This document shows, in pieces, positions 26,667 to 34,854 of a DNA stretch of 64,000 nucleotides. Numbering within the stretch: the stretch's first letter is position 1; every line of letters begins with the position of its first letter. The stretch is from positions 68,052 through 132,051 of the forward strand of contig JAPLEZ010000153.1 of the NCBI GenBank assembly GCA_026390935.1. The letters are read 5' to 3'. The translations under genes and the position numbers were made by a program. This DNA comes from Bacteroidota bacterium. Lineage in GTDB: Bacteria > Bacteroidota > Bacteroidia > Flavobacteriales_C > GCA-002722245. The notes beneath the pieces are model-generated. The model saw only the letters and a program-made list of their open reading frames with translations. It was not told the DNA's origin and made no database searches.

Positions 26667-26845
26667 CACATAAGATTTTTGAGAAAATCTGGTTGCTTAT
26701 AGTGGCCCTATGCGCTATTATTTTTGTGTACAATCTTATTCAAAAGGGTATTGGTGAAGCATATATTTGGTTAATTTGGATGGTGCTTTCACTATTGTTC
26801 TTCCTACGTCGAAGAAAAATCAGATTGAAATCCACGAAAGAATAG
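26663..26845 (+). CDS. Small two-helix membrane protein, hypothetical
   Basis: A 60-residue ORF with two hydrophobic segments (IWLLIVALCAIIFVYNLI and YIWLIWMVLSLLFFL) and a basic tail (RRRKIRLKSTKE). Its ATG overlaps the hemD stop by 4 bp and it ends 3 bp before the next gene, so it is very likely a translated member of the operon. No family recognised. Confidence 0.65.
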   Translation: MTHKIFEKIWLLIVALCAIIFVYNLIQKGIGEAYIWLIWMVLSLLFFLRRRKIRLKSTKE

Positions 26846-26848
26846 TAA

Positions 26849-28105
26849 ATGGATACTTTTATAATCATTGGTCTCTCACTTCTTTTTTCTGCTATTTTTT
26901 CGGGAATGGAGATCGCTTTTGTGTCGGCCAATAAAATGGAAATCGAGCTCGAAAGTAAGTCGGGATCAATGATAGCAGGCATCTGCTCCCGTTTTGTAAG
27001 TACTCCTTCACGTTTTTTGGCTACCATGCTCATTGGAAATAATCTGGCCCTTGTTGTTTATAGTACCTACATGGAACAATTGCTGGAAGGTCCTGTTGAG
27101 GAATTGGTGACCAATGTTTTTCTGATTTTATTTTTTCAAACCATTATTTCTACCCTCATCATTTTGATTTTAGGGGAATATATTCCTAAAAACATTTTTC
27201 ACTCCTCACCAATTAAGGCCCTAAAGGTTTTTGCACTAGTAGTGTATCCTGTTTATTTTTTATTGAAATGGGTGGTGGCCTTTACCATTTGGGTTTCCAG
27301 GATGTTTTTAAAAATATTTTTTAAGGTGGATGTGGAGGATGAACCACCAATTTTTGATCGTCTCGATTTAGAAAAGTATCTGGAGGATCGCACCCGTCAG
27401 TTGGATCATAGTGAGACAGTGGATCATGAAATTCGAATTTATAAAAATGCACTGGATCTTTCCCGCATCAAAGCGCGTGAGTGTATGGTACCGCGCACCG
27501 AGTTGGTGGCGCTGGATGTGCAGGCGAGTATTCCTGTTTTGGTGAAAACCTTTACCGACACAGGCTTATCTAAAATTTTGATCTACCGTGGCTCCATCGA
27601 CAACATCGTTGGTTTTGTGCATTCCATGGAGATGTTCAAAAGACCAGCCGATATCAATTCCATGATTCTTCCGGTGTTTTATATACCCGAAACCATGCCT
27701 GCCGATCAGTTGCTTACTGCGTTTATTCAAAAGAAAAAAAGCATTGCCGTGGTGGTAGATGAATTTGGTGGGACTTCCGGAATGATTACTGTGGAAGATG
27801 TGATGGAAGAGATTTTTGGTGAAATTGAAGATGAGCACGATACCCAAGAGATGATTGAGCAGCAAATTACTACAGAGGAATATTTGTTTTCAGCTCGCAT
27901 TGAAATTGATTACATCAACCAGCATTATGGATTGGAACTCCCTGTTTCCGATGCTTACGAAACCTTAGGCGGACTGATCTTTTCCATGCATGAAACCATT
28001 CCGCAAGATGGCGCTCACATACAAATCGGGCAATTTGATTTCCTTATTGAAAAGGTGAGCAACACCCGTATTGAGCTCGTGAGGGTGTTTGTCCAGTCTA
28101 AATAG
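26849..28105 (+). CDS. Hemolysin-family (CNNM/CorC) protein, GldE-like
   Basis: A 418-residue inner-membrane protein. The DUF21/CNNM domain has several helices (about residues 1-160), with SGMEIAFVSANKMEIELESK and ATMLIGNNLALVVYSTY. A CBS pair follows (about 195-320, MVPRTELVALD and AVVVDEFGGTSGMITVEDV), then a CorC_HlyC C-terminal domain (340-418). CNNM/CorC proteins are linked to divalent cation transport; in Bacteroidota the relative GldE supports gliding lipoproteins. The adjacent PpiD-like gene downstream is a common neighbour. Which role applies here is not decided. Confidence 0.88.
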   Translation: MDTFIIIGLSLLFSAIFSGMEIAFVSANKMEIELESKSGSMIAGICSRFVSTPSRFLATMLIGNNLALVVYSTYMEQLLEGPVEELVTNVFLILFFQTIISTLIILILGEYIPKNIFHSSPIKALKVFALVVYPVYFLLKWVVAFTIWVSRMFLKIFFKVDVEDEPPIFDRLDLEKYLEDRTRQLDHSETVDHEIRIYKNALDLSRIKARECMVPRTELVALDVQASIPVLVKTFTDTGLSKILIYRGSIDNIVGFVHSMEMFKRPADINSMILPVFYIPETMPADQLLTAFIQKKKSIAVVVDEFGGTSGMITVEDVMEEIFGEIEDEHDTQEMIEQQITTEEYLFSARIEIDYINQHYGLELPVSDAYETLGGLIFSMHETIPQDGAHIQIGQFDFLIEKVSNTRIELVRVFVQSK

Positions 28106-28170
28106 CCCCAAATACCTATTTTTTCTTTCAATTGAACTGTGTATATTCGTGCCTCTAAAAAAATTAGTCA

Positions 28171-30318
28171 ATGGCAATTATTCAAAAAATCAGAAACAGA
28201 TCAGGCTTGATGTTAGTGGTAATCGGCGGCTGTTTGGTACTTTTTATACTCAATGATGCTTTGTCCAAAAGTGGCGGCATGAGCGACGGAGATCCAAATT
28301 CTGTTGGTGAAGTAGACGGAGTTAAAATTTCTCGTGAAGAGTACAACCAGTTTGTAACTAGCATGGAAAACAATGCGCAGCAACGCGGACAAACGCTTAG
28401 CGATTACAACAAACAACAATTCAATGAGCAGGCTTGGAACACTTTAGTGGATCTGGCTATCAGAGATGAGGAGTACGATGCCGTTGGTATTTCTTCCTCT
28501 GATGATGAAGTAACCGATATGTTTTTTCAAGATCAGTACGTTCAGTATTTCTCTAGAAAACTAGGCGTTAAAGCCGAAGCGGAAACACTACGAGAAGCTA
28601 TTAAGAATACCGACAATAAAGAAGTGCTTGCTGAAGTGGATTTGTACGAGCATGAAATTCGCCGTCAATTGAATTACATGAAATACCAACGTTTGGTACA
28701 AGCTGGTTTTATCCCAACTCAGGCTGAAGCAAAATATCAGTACGAGTTGAATACAATTACTAATGCTTTCAGAGTGGCGATGCTTCCTTATTCCACTGTT
28801 GTGGATTCAACCATCAAAGTGTCTGAAGATGAAATTAAAGAAGCTTATAACAAAGAGAAAGACAATTACAAACAAAAAGAAAGCAGAGATATTCGTTTTG
28901 TAGCTTTCAGAGTAGAAGCATCTGCTGCTGATGAGGCAAAAGTTAGAGCCAAACTTGATGAAGTTAAAACCCGTTTCGCAGCTTTTAAAGGCAATGACGC
29001 TATTTTTGTGAATACAGAATCCGATGGAGCTAGCGCAGCAGAAAACACTTATTTCGCTAAAGGGAAAGGACTTCCTGCAATTATGGATAGTTCCTTCGCT
29101 GCTTTACAAGAGGGGCAAATTTTTGGACCATACATGGAATTCAATGGTTCTAAAAAAGTGCTGAAATTGGCTAAGGTAAGTAAGGTGAAAATGTTGGCCG
29201 ATTCTGTGAAAGTGAAACACATTCTTATTTCTGTAAGAGGCGCGGAAAACATCCCTGGAAGCGAAAACTTCCATTTGACCACTCAACAAAGAATGATGGA
29301 TGTGACAGATTCACTGGAGAAAATATTGAAAACAAAACCTGAGCTTTTTGACCAAATGGTGATGAAGCATTCTGACGATATTATGAGCGCCATTAAAGGT
29401 GGTGACATAGGATGGATAAGTAAAAGCTCACAATATGAGGCTTTGTTTGATTCATGCATGCTGGCGAAAGAAGGAACAGTTGTGAAAGTGTTTTCCAACA
29501 GAGATGGTATGCACCTTGTGAAAATTGTTCAACAAGGAACTCTGATGAAGAAAGTAAATGCTGGAATTATTTCCCGTGAATTGCGTCCGTCACAAGAAAC
29601 CTTGAATCAATTGTATGTTACTGCCAACGATTTTTCAGATGCTTTGAAAGGTGGTAAAAATATTGACACCGTGGCTGCTGATCGTCATTTAACCGTTGCG
29701 CAACATGGTGGTTTAACTAGAAACGACTTATATGTTAATGGTTTGGAAGGAGCAAGAGGAATTGTTAAATGGACTTTCAATGCTAACGTAGGTGAGGCTT
29801 CTTCTGTTTTTCAACTAAGCGAAAATTATGTTGTTGCTGTAGTTGAAAAAGAATTCAAAGAAGGAGTTAAGTCAATAGAGGACGTGAAAAAAGAACTTGA
29901 AGCGAAGTTGAATCTTGAGAAAAAAGGAGTGATGCTTGCTGAAAAAATTAACGCAGCTTTAGCAAAGGGAGAAAATTTGGATCAATTGAAAGCTAAATTT
30001 CCTGAATTGATTTTAGATAGCATTCCAGCAACACCAATCGGTGGAAGTTTGGCTCAATTTGGTAATGAGCCTGACGTAATGGGAATGGCAGCTGCAATAC
30101 CCGTGAATAAGCTTTCAAAAGCTATAGTTGGCAAGCAAGGTGTTTATGTGGTGTTGGTGCACAAGCGTGATGGGGGATCTTTCCATAAAATTAAAGATTA
30201 CTCTCCTGAGCAAAATGATATAGCACAAAAAACAAAGACTTTGGTAGAGCAGTTTATAAGTGAAGCACTTAAAACTGGCGTAGATATTGAAGATGGTCGC
30301 TTTGAAAAAATGGACTAA
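28171..30318 (+). CDS. ppiD: PpiD/SurA-like peptidyl-prolyl isomerase, membrane-anchored
   Basis: A 715-residue periplasmic folding factor. An N-terminal membrane anchor (GLMLVVIGGCLVLFILNDAL, about residues 12-31) is followed by a SurA_N-like helical domain with GEVDGVKISREEYNQFV and a long helical arm. A parvulin domain lies at about residues 345-450 (VKHILISVRG, GGDIGWISKSSQYEALF, DGMHLVKIVQQG). The C-terminal third is a second, degenerate isomerase-like part. Acts on exported proteins at the inner-membrane surface. Followed by a strong rho-independent terminator. The gene name is by architecture. Confidence 0.88.
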   Translation: MAIIQKIRNRSGLMLVVIGGCLVLFILNDALSKSGGMSDGDPNSVGEVDGVKISREEYNQFVTSMENNAQQRGQTLSDYNKQQFNEQAWNTLVDLAIRDEEYDAVGISSSDDEVTDMFFQDQYVQYFSRKLGVKAEAETLREAIKNTDNKEVLAEVDLYEHEIRRQLNYMKYQRLVQAGFIPTQAEAKYQYELNTITNAFRVAMLPYSTVVDSTIKVSEDEIKEAYNKEKDNYKQKESRDIRFVAFRVEASAADEAKVRAKLDEVKTRFAAFKGNDAIFVNTESDGASAAENTYFAKGKGLPAIMDSSFAALQEGQIFGPYMEFNGSKKVLKLAKVSKVKMLADSVKVKHILISVRGAENIPGSENFHLTTQQRMMDVTDSLEKILKTKPELFDQMVMKHSDDIMSAIKGGDIGWISKSSQYEALFDSCMLAKEGTVVKVFSNRDGMHLVKIVQQGTLMKKVNAGIISRELRPSQETLNQLYVTANDFSDALKGGKNIDTVAADRHLTVAQHGGLTRNDLYVNGLEGARGIVKWTFNANVGEASSVFQLSENYVVAVVEKEFKEGVKSIEDVKKELEAKLNLEKKGVMLAEKINAALAKGENLDQLKAKFPELILDSIPATPIGGSLAQFGNEPDVMGMAAAIPVNKLSKAIVGKQGVYVVLVHKRDGGSFHKIKDYSPEQNDIAQKTKTLVEQFISEALKTGVDIEDGRFEKMD

Positions 30319-30343
30319 TTAATAAAATAATGCATTCAAAAAG

Positions 30344-30373
30344 CCGCGAAAAGTACTTTCGCGGTTTTTTTTT
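30344..30373 (+). terminator. Rho-independent terminator after ppiD
   Basis: Stem CCGCGAAA/TTTCGCGG with a 5-nt loop, followed by nine T residues. The T-run ends only 10 bp before the sigma-factor promoter motif at 30383. Confidence 0.9.
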
Positions 30374-30382
30374 GCATGCTCA

Positions 30383-30411
30383 GGCAGCGTTAAGTAAATT
30401 CATATTGTCTT
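30383..30411 (+). promoter_or_regulatory. Candidate ECF promoter GGCAGCG-N16-TGTCTT upstream of the sigma gene
   Basis: GGCAGCG at 30383-30389 and TGTCTT at 30406-30411, 33 bp before the sigma-factor ATG. The same two boxes with the same 16-bp spacer precede the lipoprotein genes at 33639 and 34855. The spacer here differs from those two except for a shared TTCAT-T just before the -10 box. This supports a functional element bound by the adjacent sigma factor, giving autoregulation. Inference from motif and spacing only. Confidence 0.65.
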
Positions 30412-30443
30412 GTTGTTATAGTAGTTTTATTTGCGCACTATAA

Positions 30444-31016
30444 ATGAACGAAAAGGAAGTAATAGAAGGTTGTATTAAGGGCAATGAAAGGGATTTTAAA
30501 ACCTTTTACAGCCACTTCTATGGGAAAATGTTCCATGCCTGTGTGCGCTATGCAAAAGATAGAGAAGAGGCGAAGGATATCGTGCAGGAAGGATTTTTGA
30601 GGGTTTTTAAAAATTTGGATCAGTTTGATTTTAAAGGTTCTTTAGAAGGTTGGGTGCGAAGGGTGATGGTGAATTCGGCAATTAATCATTACAGGAAGCA
30701 AATGAAGGACATTATCAATTATATGGAAGACGATAAAGTGGTGTATCTTGAAAAGCACGAGGAGGAGAGTTATGAGTCGCCCGAAAATATTTCCTCGGAG
30801 CAACTTTTGGCTATGGTTCAAAGTCTGACTCCCGTTTATCGCACCGTTTTTAATTTGAGTGTGATGGAAGGATTTTCTCACAAGGAGATTAGTGAATCTT
30901 TGGGAATTACTGAGAGTACCTCGCGATCAAATTTGGCTAAGGCACGAATTAAATTACAAGAAATGGTGAATAAGCAGTTGGTGAAAATTAATACCCATGA
31001 AGCGCATGGAAAATAA
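30444..31016 (+). CDS. ECF RNA polymerase sigma factor
   Basis: A 190-residue sigma-70 family factor with only regions 2 and 4. Region 2: FKTFYSHFYGKMFHACVRYA, REEAKDIVQEGFLRVFKNL and GWVRRVMVNSAINHYRK. Region 4: LTPVYRTVFNLSVMEGFSHK and EISESLGITESTSRSNLAKA (helix-turn-helix). The 3' end overlaps the next gene, whose product has an anti-sigma-like head. Its own promoter carries GGCAGCG-N16-TGTCTT, shared with two downstream lipoprotein genes, so it probably drives an envelope-directed local regulon including itself. Confidence 0.95.
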   Translation: MNEKEVIEGCIKGNERDFKTFYSHFYGKMFHACVRYAKDREEAKDIVQEGFLRVFKNLDQFDFKGSLEGWVRRVMVNSAINHYRKQMKDIINYMEDDKVVYLEKHEEESYESPENISSEQLLAMVQSLTPVYRTVFNLSVMEGFSHKEISESLGITESTSRSNLAKARIKLQEMVNKQLVKINTHEAHGK

Positions 31017-32445
31017 AATAGACGACTTATTTAAATCTGGTTTGAATAATCTTCCTGAAGAATTTCCTTCAGAGCAGGATTGGTCGGCACTTAAAAAAGA
31101 GCTGAACAATGCCGGATTGATAGATAAAAAGGACAATAATAAAAGGAGATTTTTCTTTTGGATGTTCAGCGGATTGCTGATCACTGGCCTTGCTGCATTT
31201 GCTCTTTATAATAGCAATACAAAGAATGCTGATGCAAAAAATGAGGTTGCAAAAGAGAACCTTGCTGTTGCGGAAATGCAATATTCAAAAGAGGAAAATT
31301 CAGCAAATGAAAGTGTGGAATCTGTAAAGGAATTTCACGAAGCTGTGTCCAAAAATCATGAGCAGGTTGAAGTGCCCGTTGACAAAAAAGAAGAAAAGTC
31401 TACAGTGCATAAATCCTCAGTTTCTTCTGCTCCTACTGCATTAAAACAGAAATTTACTACTGTAAAAAATAACAATGAGTATTATGAGAAAAAAGATGCG
31501 GAGAGTACTTCTCCTGTTGAGCCGATAGCGCAAAATCCAGAGTCTAAAAATGAAGTTCAACGCGAAGATAATTCTGCTTCAAATTTTAATGAGGTTAAAG
31601 TTAATGAGCCTGCAGAAGAAATAGTTGTTTCGGAAAATGTAAATAATAGTAATCCCATCGCTGCTGATACTGCATTTGGTGCATTGGTATCATTGGGCGA
31701 TTCTTCAGTTGTTGTTGCAAAATTGGATACTCCTGCAGTTGATATTGAAAAAGATGATAAGGTTGTTGATGACGTTTTATATCGTAAATTTTGGGGTGGA
31801 GGAATGCTTTCTTTGGATTATGATAATTACAATGTAAAGGCTGCAAATGACCAAGGTTCATATTTGTTGCATTCTTATGAAAGTGGGAATCAAGGAGCTT
31901 TAAAATACAGTGCCGGACTTTCTTTCGGTTATCGTTCTAGTAAATGGTTTGCTGTTTCTGCGGATGTTTTGTACTCGCAAAAGAAGGTGGTTGATGAACA
32001 TTTTGAAGCACCTGCAGATTCATTGACTTCTGATGCCAATTTCAATCTCTATCATTACAATCTGCAAGCAAAATATTTGGATGTGATTGTGAAACCAAGA
32101 GTTTATGTGTGGCATAAAAAATTCTCAGCTTACGTTTTTCCTGGCGTGGTAGCTTCGTTTAATTTGCCGGGGATGAAAGACAAAAGTTATTTCACTAAAT
32201 CGCAAATTACTGCTGATGGTTATATACAAGATAAAATCAATCTTGAGTTTTGGTCGGCAGGATTTTCATTGCTTGGTGGAGTAGGCGTTGAATACGATTT
32301 AAAAAATAATTGGAAAATTTCAGGAGAATTCTCTTATCGTCAGAGTTTAACTCCTGTAATTCAACATGCAACATACACAGGTATGCCATTGACGTTTTAT
32401 TCCAATTCTGTTAATGCAAACGTGGGCATCTATAAATATTTTTAA
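30997..32445 (+). CDS. Putative dual-membrane-spanning anti-sigma factor with C-terminal outer-membrane beta-barrel
   Basis: A 482-residue protein of striking layout. Residues 1-50 are polar and cytoplasmic (LFKSGLNNLPEEFPSEQDW, an anti-sigma-like head). Residues 51-71 form one membrane helix (FFFWMFSGLLITGLAAFAL). Residues 72-262 are a Glu/Lys/Ser/Val-rich linker with no predicted fold. Residues 264-482 have alternating beta strands with aromatic girdles (GGGMLSLDYDNYNV, AGLSFGYRSSKWFAVSADVL) and a terminal aromatic residue (GIYKYF), typical of outer-membrane barrels. No cleavable signal peptide is seen, so the chain could link cytoplasm to outer membrane. It overlaps the sigma gene by 20 bp (11 bp if ATG 31006 is used). 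I recall a similar architecture reported as Dma anti-sigma factors in Bacteroides. Confidence 0.8.
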   Translation: MKRMENKIDDLFKSGLNNLPEEFPSEQDWSALKKELNNAGLIDKKDNNKRRFFFWMFSGLLITGLAAFALYNSNTKNADAKNEVAKENLAVAEMQYSKEENSANESVESVKEFHEAVSKNHEQVEVPVDKKEEKSTVHKSSVSSAPTALKQKFTTVKNNNEYYEKKDAESTSPVEPIAQNPESKNEVQREDNSASNFNEVKVNEPAEEIVVSENVNNSNPIAADTAFGALVSLGDSSVVVAKLDTPAVDIEKDDKVVDDVLYRKFWGGGMLSLDYDNYNVKAANDQGSYLLHSYESGNQGALKYSAGLSFGYRSSKWFAVSADVLYSQKKVVDEHFEAPADSLTSDANFNLYHYNLQAKYLDVIVKPRVYVWHKKFSAYVFPGVVASFNLPGMKDKSYFTKSQITADGYIQDKINLEFWSAGFSLLGGVGVEYDLKNNWKISGEFSYRQSLTPVIQHATYTGMPLTFYSNSVNANVGIYKYF

Positions 32446-33492
32446 ATGAGAAGTCTTGTTCTAATAGTTTTCGGTGTTTTGGTGTTGAGCATTTTTCCAG
32501 TGTCTTGCAAAAAAGATACGTTGGAAAGTACCATCACAAAATCCGATACGACTGTGGTTCGCGAAAGACTGCATCAGTTTGAGCCCGAAACACAAACATT
32601 TGAAATTCCTTCAAATCAAGCAGCAATACTTACTGGAAAAAATGGAGTAGTGATTCATGTTCCTGCCAATGCTTTTACCGATGATAAAGGAAATTTGATC
32701 AATGGAATTGTGAATATTGAACTTAAAGAAATGCTCACATTGAGAGATCAAATCACCACTGGTTATCGTGCTTCATCACTTCATAAGACTTTAATATCAG
32801 GCGGTGCTTTTTTTCTAAATGCGCAAATCAACGGACAGAAAGTTACGCTTGCCGATAGTCAGTTCATTAGTGTTGAAGTTCCTGCTTTAAAAGTGGACAG
32901 CACCATGAATGTTTTTATTGGAAATGAATTGGGTGTATTTAAAACTGCAACTTCCTTTGATTGGGTGCTTGCAGATGCTACTTTTAAAAAGCTCATTACT
33001 GATACGGCCGGTTGGGATACCATTACCAAGGCTTGGAAAATTGATTCATCATATGTAAATGCTTACGACCTGTCTTTTGGAGTAAATAAGTATATTTTGA
33101 AAATACACGATATGTTTAATTCTAACTTATATAATGTTGATCGTTTTGCAAATCTTAATCCTGTTTTTTCAATATTGCCTTGCACTATAAATGCTGTCAG
33201 TGATGCAACTCAGGAAGTCATAGATTTTAACGTGCAAATTTTGTATAAGCAATATTCAAGTGTTGGTTGGGGTGAAACAATGGGGCTTGTTACCAATAAC
33301 ATTGTTGTTAATGTTGAGCAAGAGTGGGCCGCAGGTGAAGAAGTAATTGTGGTGGTAATTGGCGTTGGCAAAACAAGTAAGAAAAGTTATTTCGGTAAAA
33401 CCGCTTTTAAAATTGCTGCCAATTCAAAACCTGTAATTGATATTGTTCCGATGAGCGACGAAGAGTTGTCGACTGCATTAGATAAGCTATAA
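32446..33492 (+). CDS. Lipoprotein paralogue 1 of a tandem triplet
   Basis: A 348-residue lipoprotein (lipobox ending PVSC, Cys21, then KKDT) starting directly after the barrel gene stop, hence part of the sigma operon. The central domain has GVVIHVPANAFTDDKGN and IVNIELKEMLTLRDQITTG, reminiscent of ZU5-like beta domains of Bacteroidota surface proteins. Further blocks shared with the two following paralogues: SGGAFFLNAQINGQK, NVFIGNELG, ILPCTI, KKSYFGKTAFKI and the C terminus MSDEELSTALDKL. It is the most divergent of the three. No enzymatic motif; function unknown, possibly a cell-surface effector of the sigma regulon. Confidence 0.85.
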   Translation: MRSLVLIVFGVLVLSIFPVSCKKDTLESTITKSDTTVVRERLHQFEPETQTFEIPSNQAAILTGKNGVVIHVPANAFTDDKGNLINGIVNIELKEMLTLRDQITTGYRASSLHKTLISGGAFFLNAQINGQKVTLADSQFISVEVPALKVDSTMNVFIGNELGVFKTATSFDWVLADATFKKLITDTAGWDTITKAWKIDSSYVNAYDLSFGVNKYILKIHDMFNSNLYNVDRFANLNPVFSILPCTINAVSDATQEVIDFNVQILYKQYSSVGWGETMGLVTNNIVVNVEQEWAAGEEVIVVVIGVGKTSKKSYFGKTAFKIAANSKPVIDIVPMSDEELSTALDKL

Positions 33493-33516
33493 TTTTTTTT
33501 GTTTAGTTTTTTTTTT

Positions 33517-33549
33517 AACCTGCTTCACTTTTGTGAAGCAGGTTTTTTT
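33517..33549 (+). terminator. Rho-independent terminator after lipoprotein 1
   Basis: Perfect stem AACCTGCTTCAC/GTGAAGCAGGTT with a TTTT loop and a T-run. The stem sequence is homologous to those at 34743 and 35938, so the terminator was copied with the genes. Confidence 0.92.
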
Positions 33550-33584
33550 ATTTCTTAATTTTTTTTCAAAAAAGTTTTTTTTCA

Positions 33585-33613
33585 GGCAGCGACATTGATT
33601 TTCATTTTGTCTT
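33585..33613 (+). promoter_or_regulatory. Candidate ECF promoter GGCAGCG-N16-TGTCTT for lipoprotein 2
   Basis: GGCAGCG at 33585-33591 and TGTCTT at 33608-33613, 26 bp before the first ATG at 33639. Identical in boxes and spacing to the motif before the sigma gene, and nearly identical across 40 bp to the copy at 34802. Confidence 0.65.
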
Positions 33614-33638
33614 ATAAGAAGATAAACTAAACATTAAA

Positions 33639-34718
33639 ATGGAAATTATGAATTACAAATCAACATCTATCAAAACTATGATGCTCGGGGCAATTGCCTT
33701 AAGTATTTTCGCTGCATCGTGCAAAAAAGATACGCAAGAAATATCTAAAGCAGATGTAGAAGCGGTAGACAATCTTTTAAGCAAAATGGATCCTGAAATG
33801 CAATCGTTTACGATTGATGCATCCCAACCCCAAACCATTACCGGCACAGAAGGAACGGTAATTAATATTCCTGCCAATGCATTTGTTGATGCCAACGGAA
33901 ATGCGGTAACGGGCAATGTTACTATTTCATTAAAAGAAATTCTAAGTCTGAAAGATCAAATTACTTCAGGTGCTTATGCTGTTTCAAATGGTGAGTTGTT
34001 GAAATCTGGCGGAGAATTTTTCTTCGAGGCAACAGCCAATGGAGCAAAATTAAAATTGGCTATGAATCAATACATTACTTTCGATATTCCAGCTAGTGAA
34101 GTAGATTCTACAATGCAGGTGTTTATAGGGCAGGAAGTAAGCGACGATTCTACAGGATCAAATGTGAATTGGGTTCCTGCCGACACGTCCGAATACAAAA
34201 CCGCTGTTTTGGATACTGTATGGAATCCAAAGGACACGATCTGGACAACCGATACTGCTTATCAGGCTACTTACCAGTTGTTTATGGGTTTGAATAGTTA
34301 TACTATGAGGGTTTATGATATTTATAATACTTCTTACTACAATTGTGATCATTTTTACGGCTCCCCAAAATTGATTTCGGAGCTGCCTGTTACCATCACA
34401 AGTACCAACAAGGAACTAGACGAAGTAATTGATTATAGGATTCAATTAGTTTATAAGCAATTGGGTAGTGTAGAAGGTGCTTATAGCTCTGAATTTGGGT
34501 ATAATATGCAGATTTTTGATAATACATTTTCGGGCAACATTTATTCTTCTTGGTTAACAGATGAAGATGTAACCGTGATTGTGGTGGGTGTGGGAAGCAA
34601 ATCTAAGAAAGCATACTTTGGTAAAACAAGCTTGAATATTAAATCTAATTCAAATCCTTCTATATCAATAAGTACGATAAGTGATGCTGAATTAGCGACA
34701 GCTTTGGATAATTTATAG
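33639..34718 (+). CDS. Lipoprotein paralogue 2 of a tandem triplet
   Basis: A 359-residue lipoprotein; ATG codons at 33639 and 33648 are both usable (MEIMNYKSTSIKTMML), and the second gives a standard signal peptide ending FAASC, then KKDTQE. The body matches paralogue 3 closely and paralogue 1 more loosely: GTVINIPANAFVDANGNAV, LKEILSLKDQITSG, SGGEFFFEATANGAK, KKAYFGKTSLNI, and terminal ISDAELATALDNL. It has its own ECF-type promoter and its own terminator, so it is an independent unit. Presumed outer-membrane or surface location. Function unknown. Confidence 0.87.
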   Translation: MEIMNYKSTSIKTMMLGAIALSIFAASCKKDTQEISKADVEAVDNLLSKMDPEMQSFTIDASQPQTITGTEGTVINIPANAFVDANGNAVTGNVTISLKEILSLKDQITSGAYAVSNGELLKSGGEFFFEATANGAKLKLAMNQYITFDIPASEVDSTMQVFIGQEVSDDSTGSNVNWVPADTSEYKTAVLDTVWNPKDTIWTTDTAYQATYQLFMGLNSYTMRVYDIYNTSYYNCDHFYGSPKLISELPVTITSTNKELDEVIDYRIQLVYKQLGSVEGAYSSEFGYNMQIFDNTFSGNIYSSWLTDEDVTVIVVGVGSKSKKAYFGKTSLNIKSNSNPSISISTISDAELATALDNL

Positions 34719-34742
34719 AGCCTATACTTTGATTGTTTTTTT

Positions 34743-34782
34743 ACCTGCTTCATTTACTTGAAGCAGGTTTTTTATTTTTTTT
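34743..34782 (+). terminator. Rho-independent terminator after lipoprotein 2
   Basis: Stem ACCTGCTTCA/TGAAGCAGGT followed by a T-rich tract; homologous to the terminators at 33517 and 35938. Confidence 0.9.
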
Positions 34783-34801
34783 CAAAAAAAACTTTTTTTC
34801 A

Positions 34802-34830
34802 GGCAGCGACATTGATTTTCATTTTGTCTT
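34802..34830 (+). promoter_or_regulatory. Candidate ECF promoter GGCAGCG-N16-TGTCTT for lipoprotein 3
   Basis: GGCAGCG at 34802-34808 and TGTCTT at 34825-34830, 25 bp before the ATG at 34855. The block from the T-run through GATAAAC is almost base-for-base the same as upstream of lipoprotein 2, which marks a recent tandem duplication including the promoter. Confidence 0.65.
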
Positions 34831-34854
34831 ATAAGAAGATAAACAACCTCTAAA

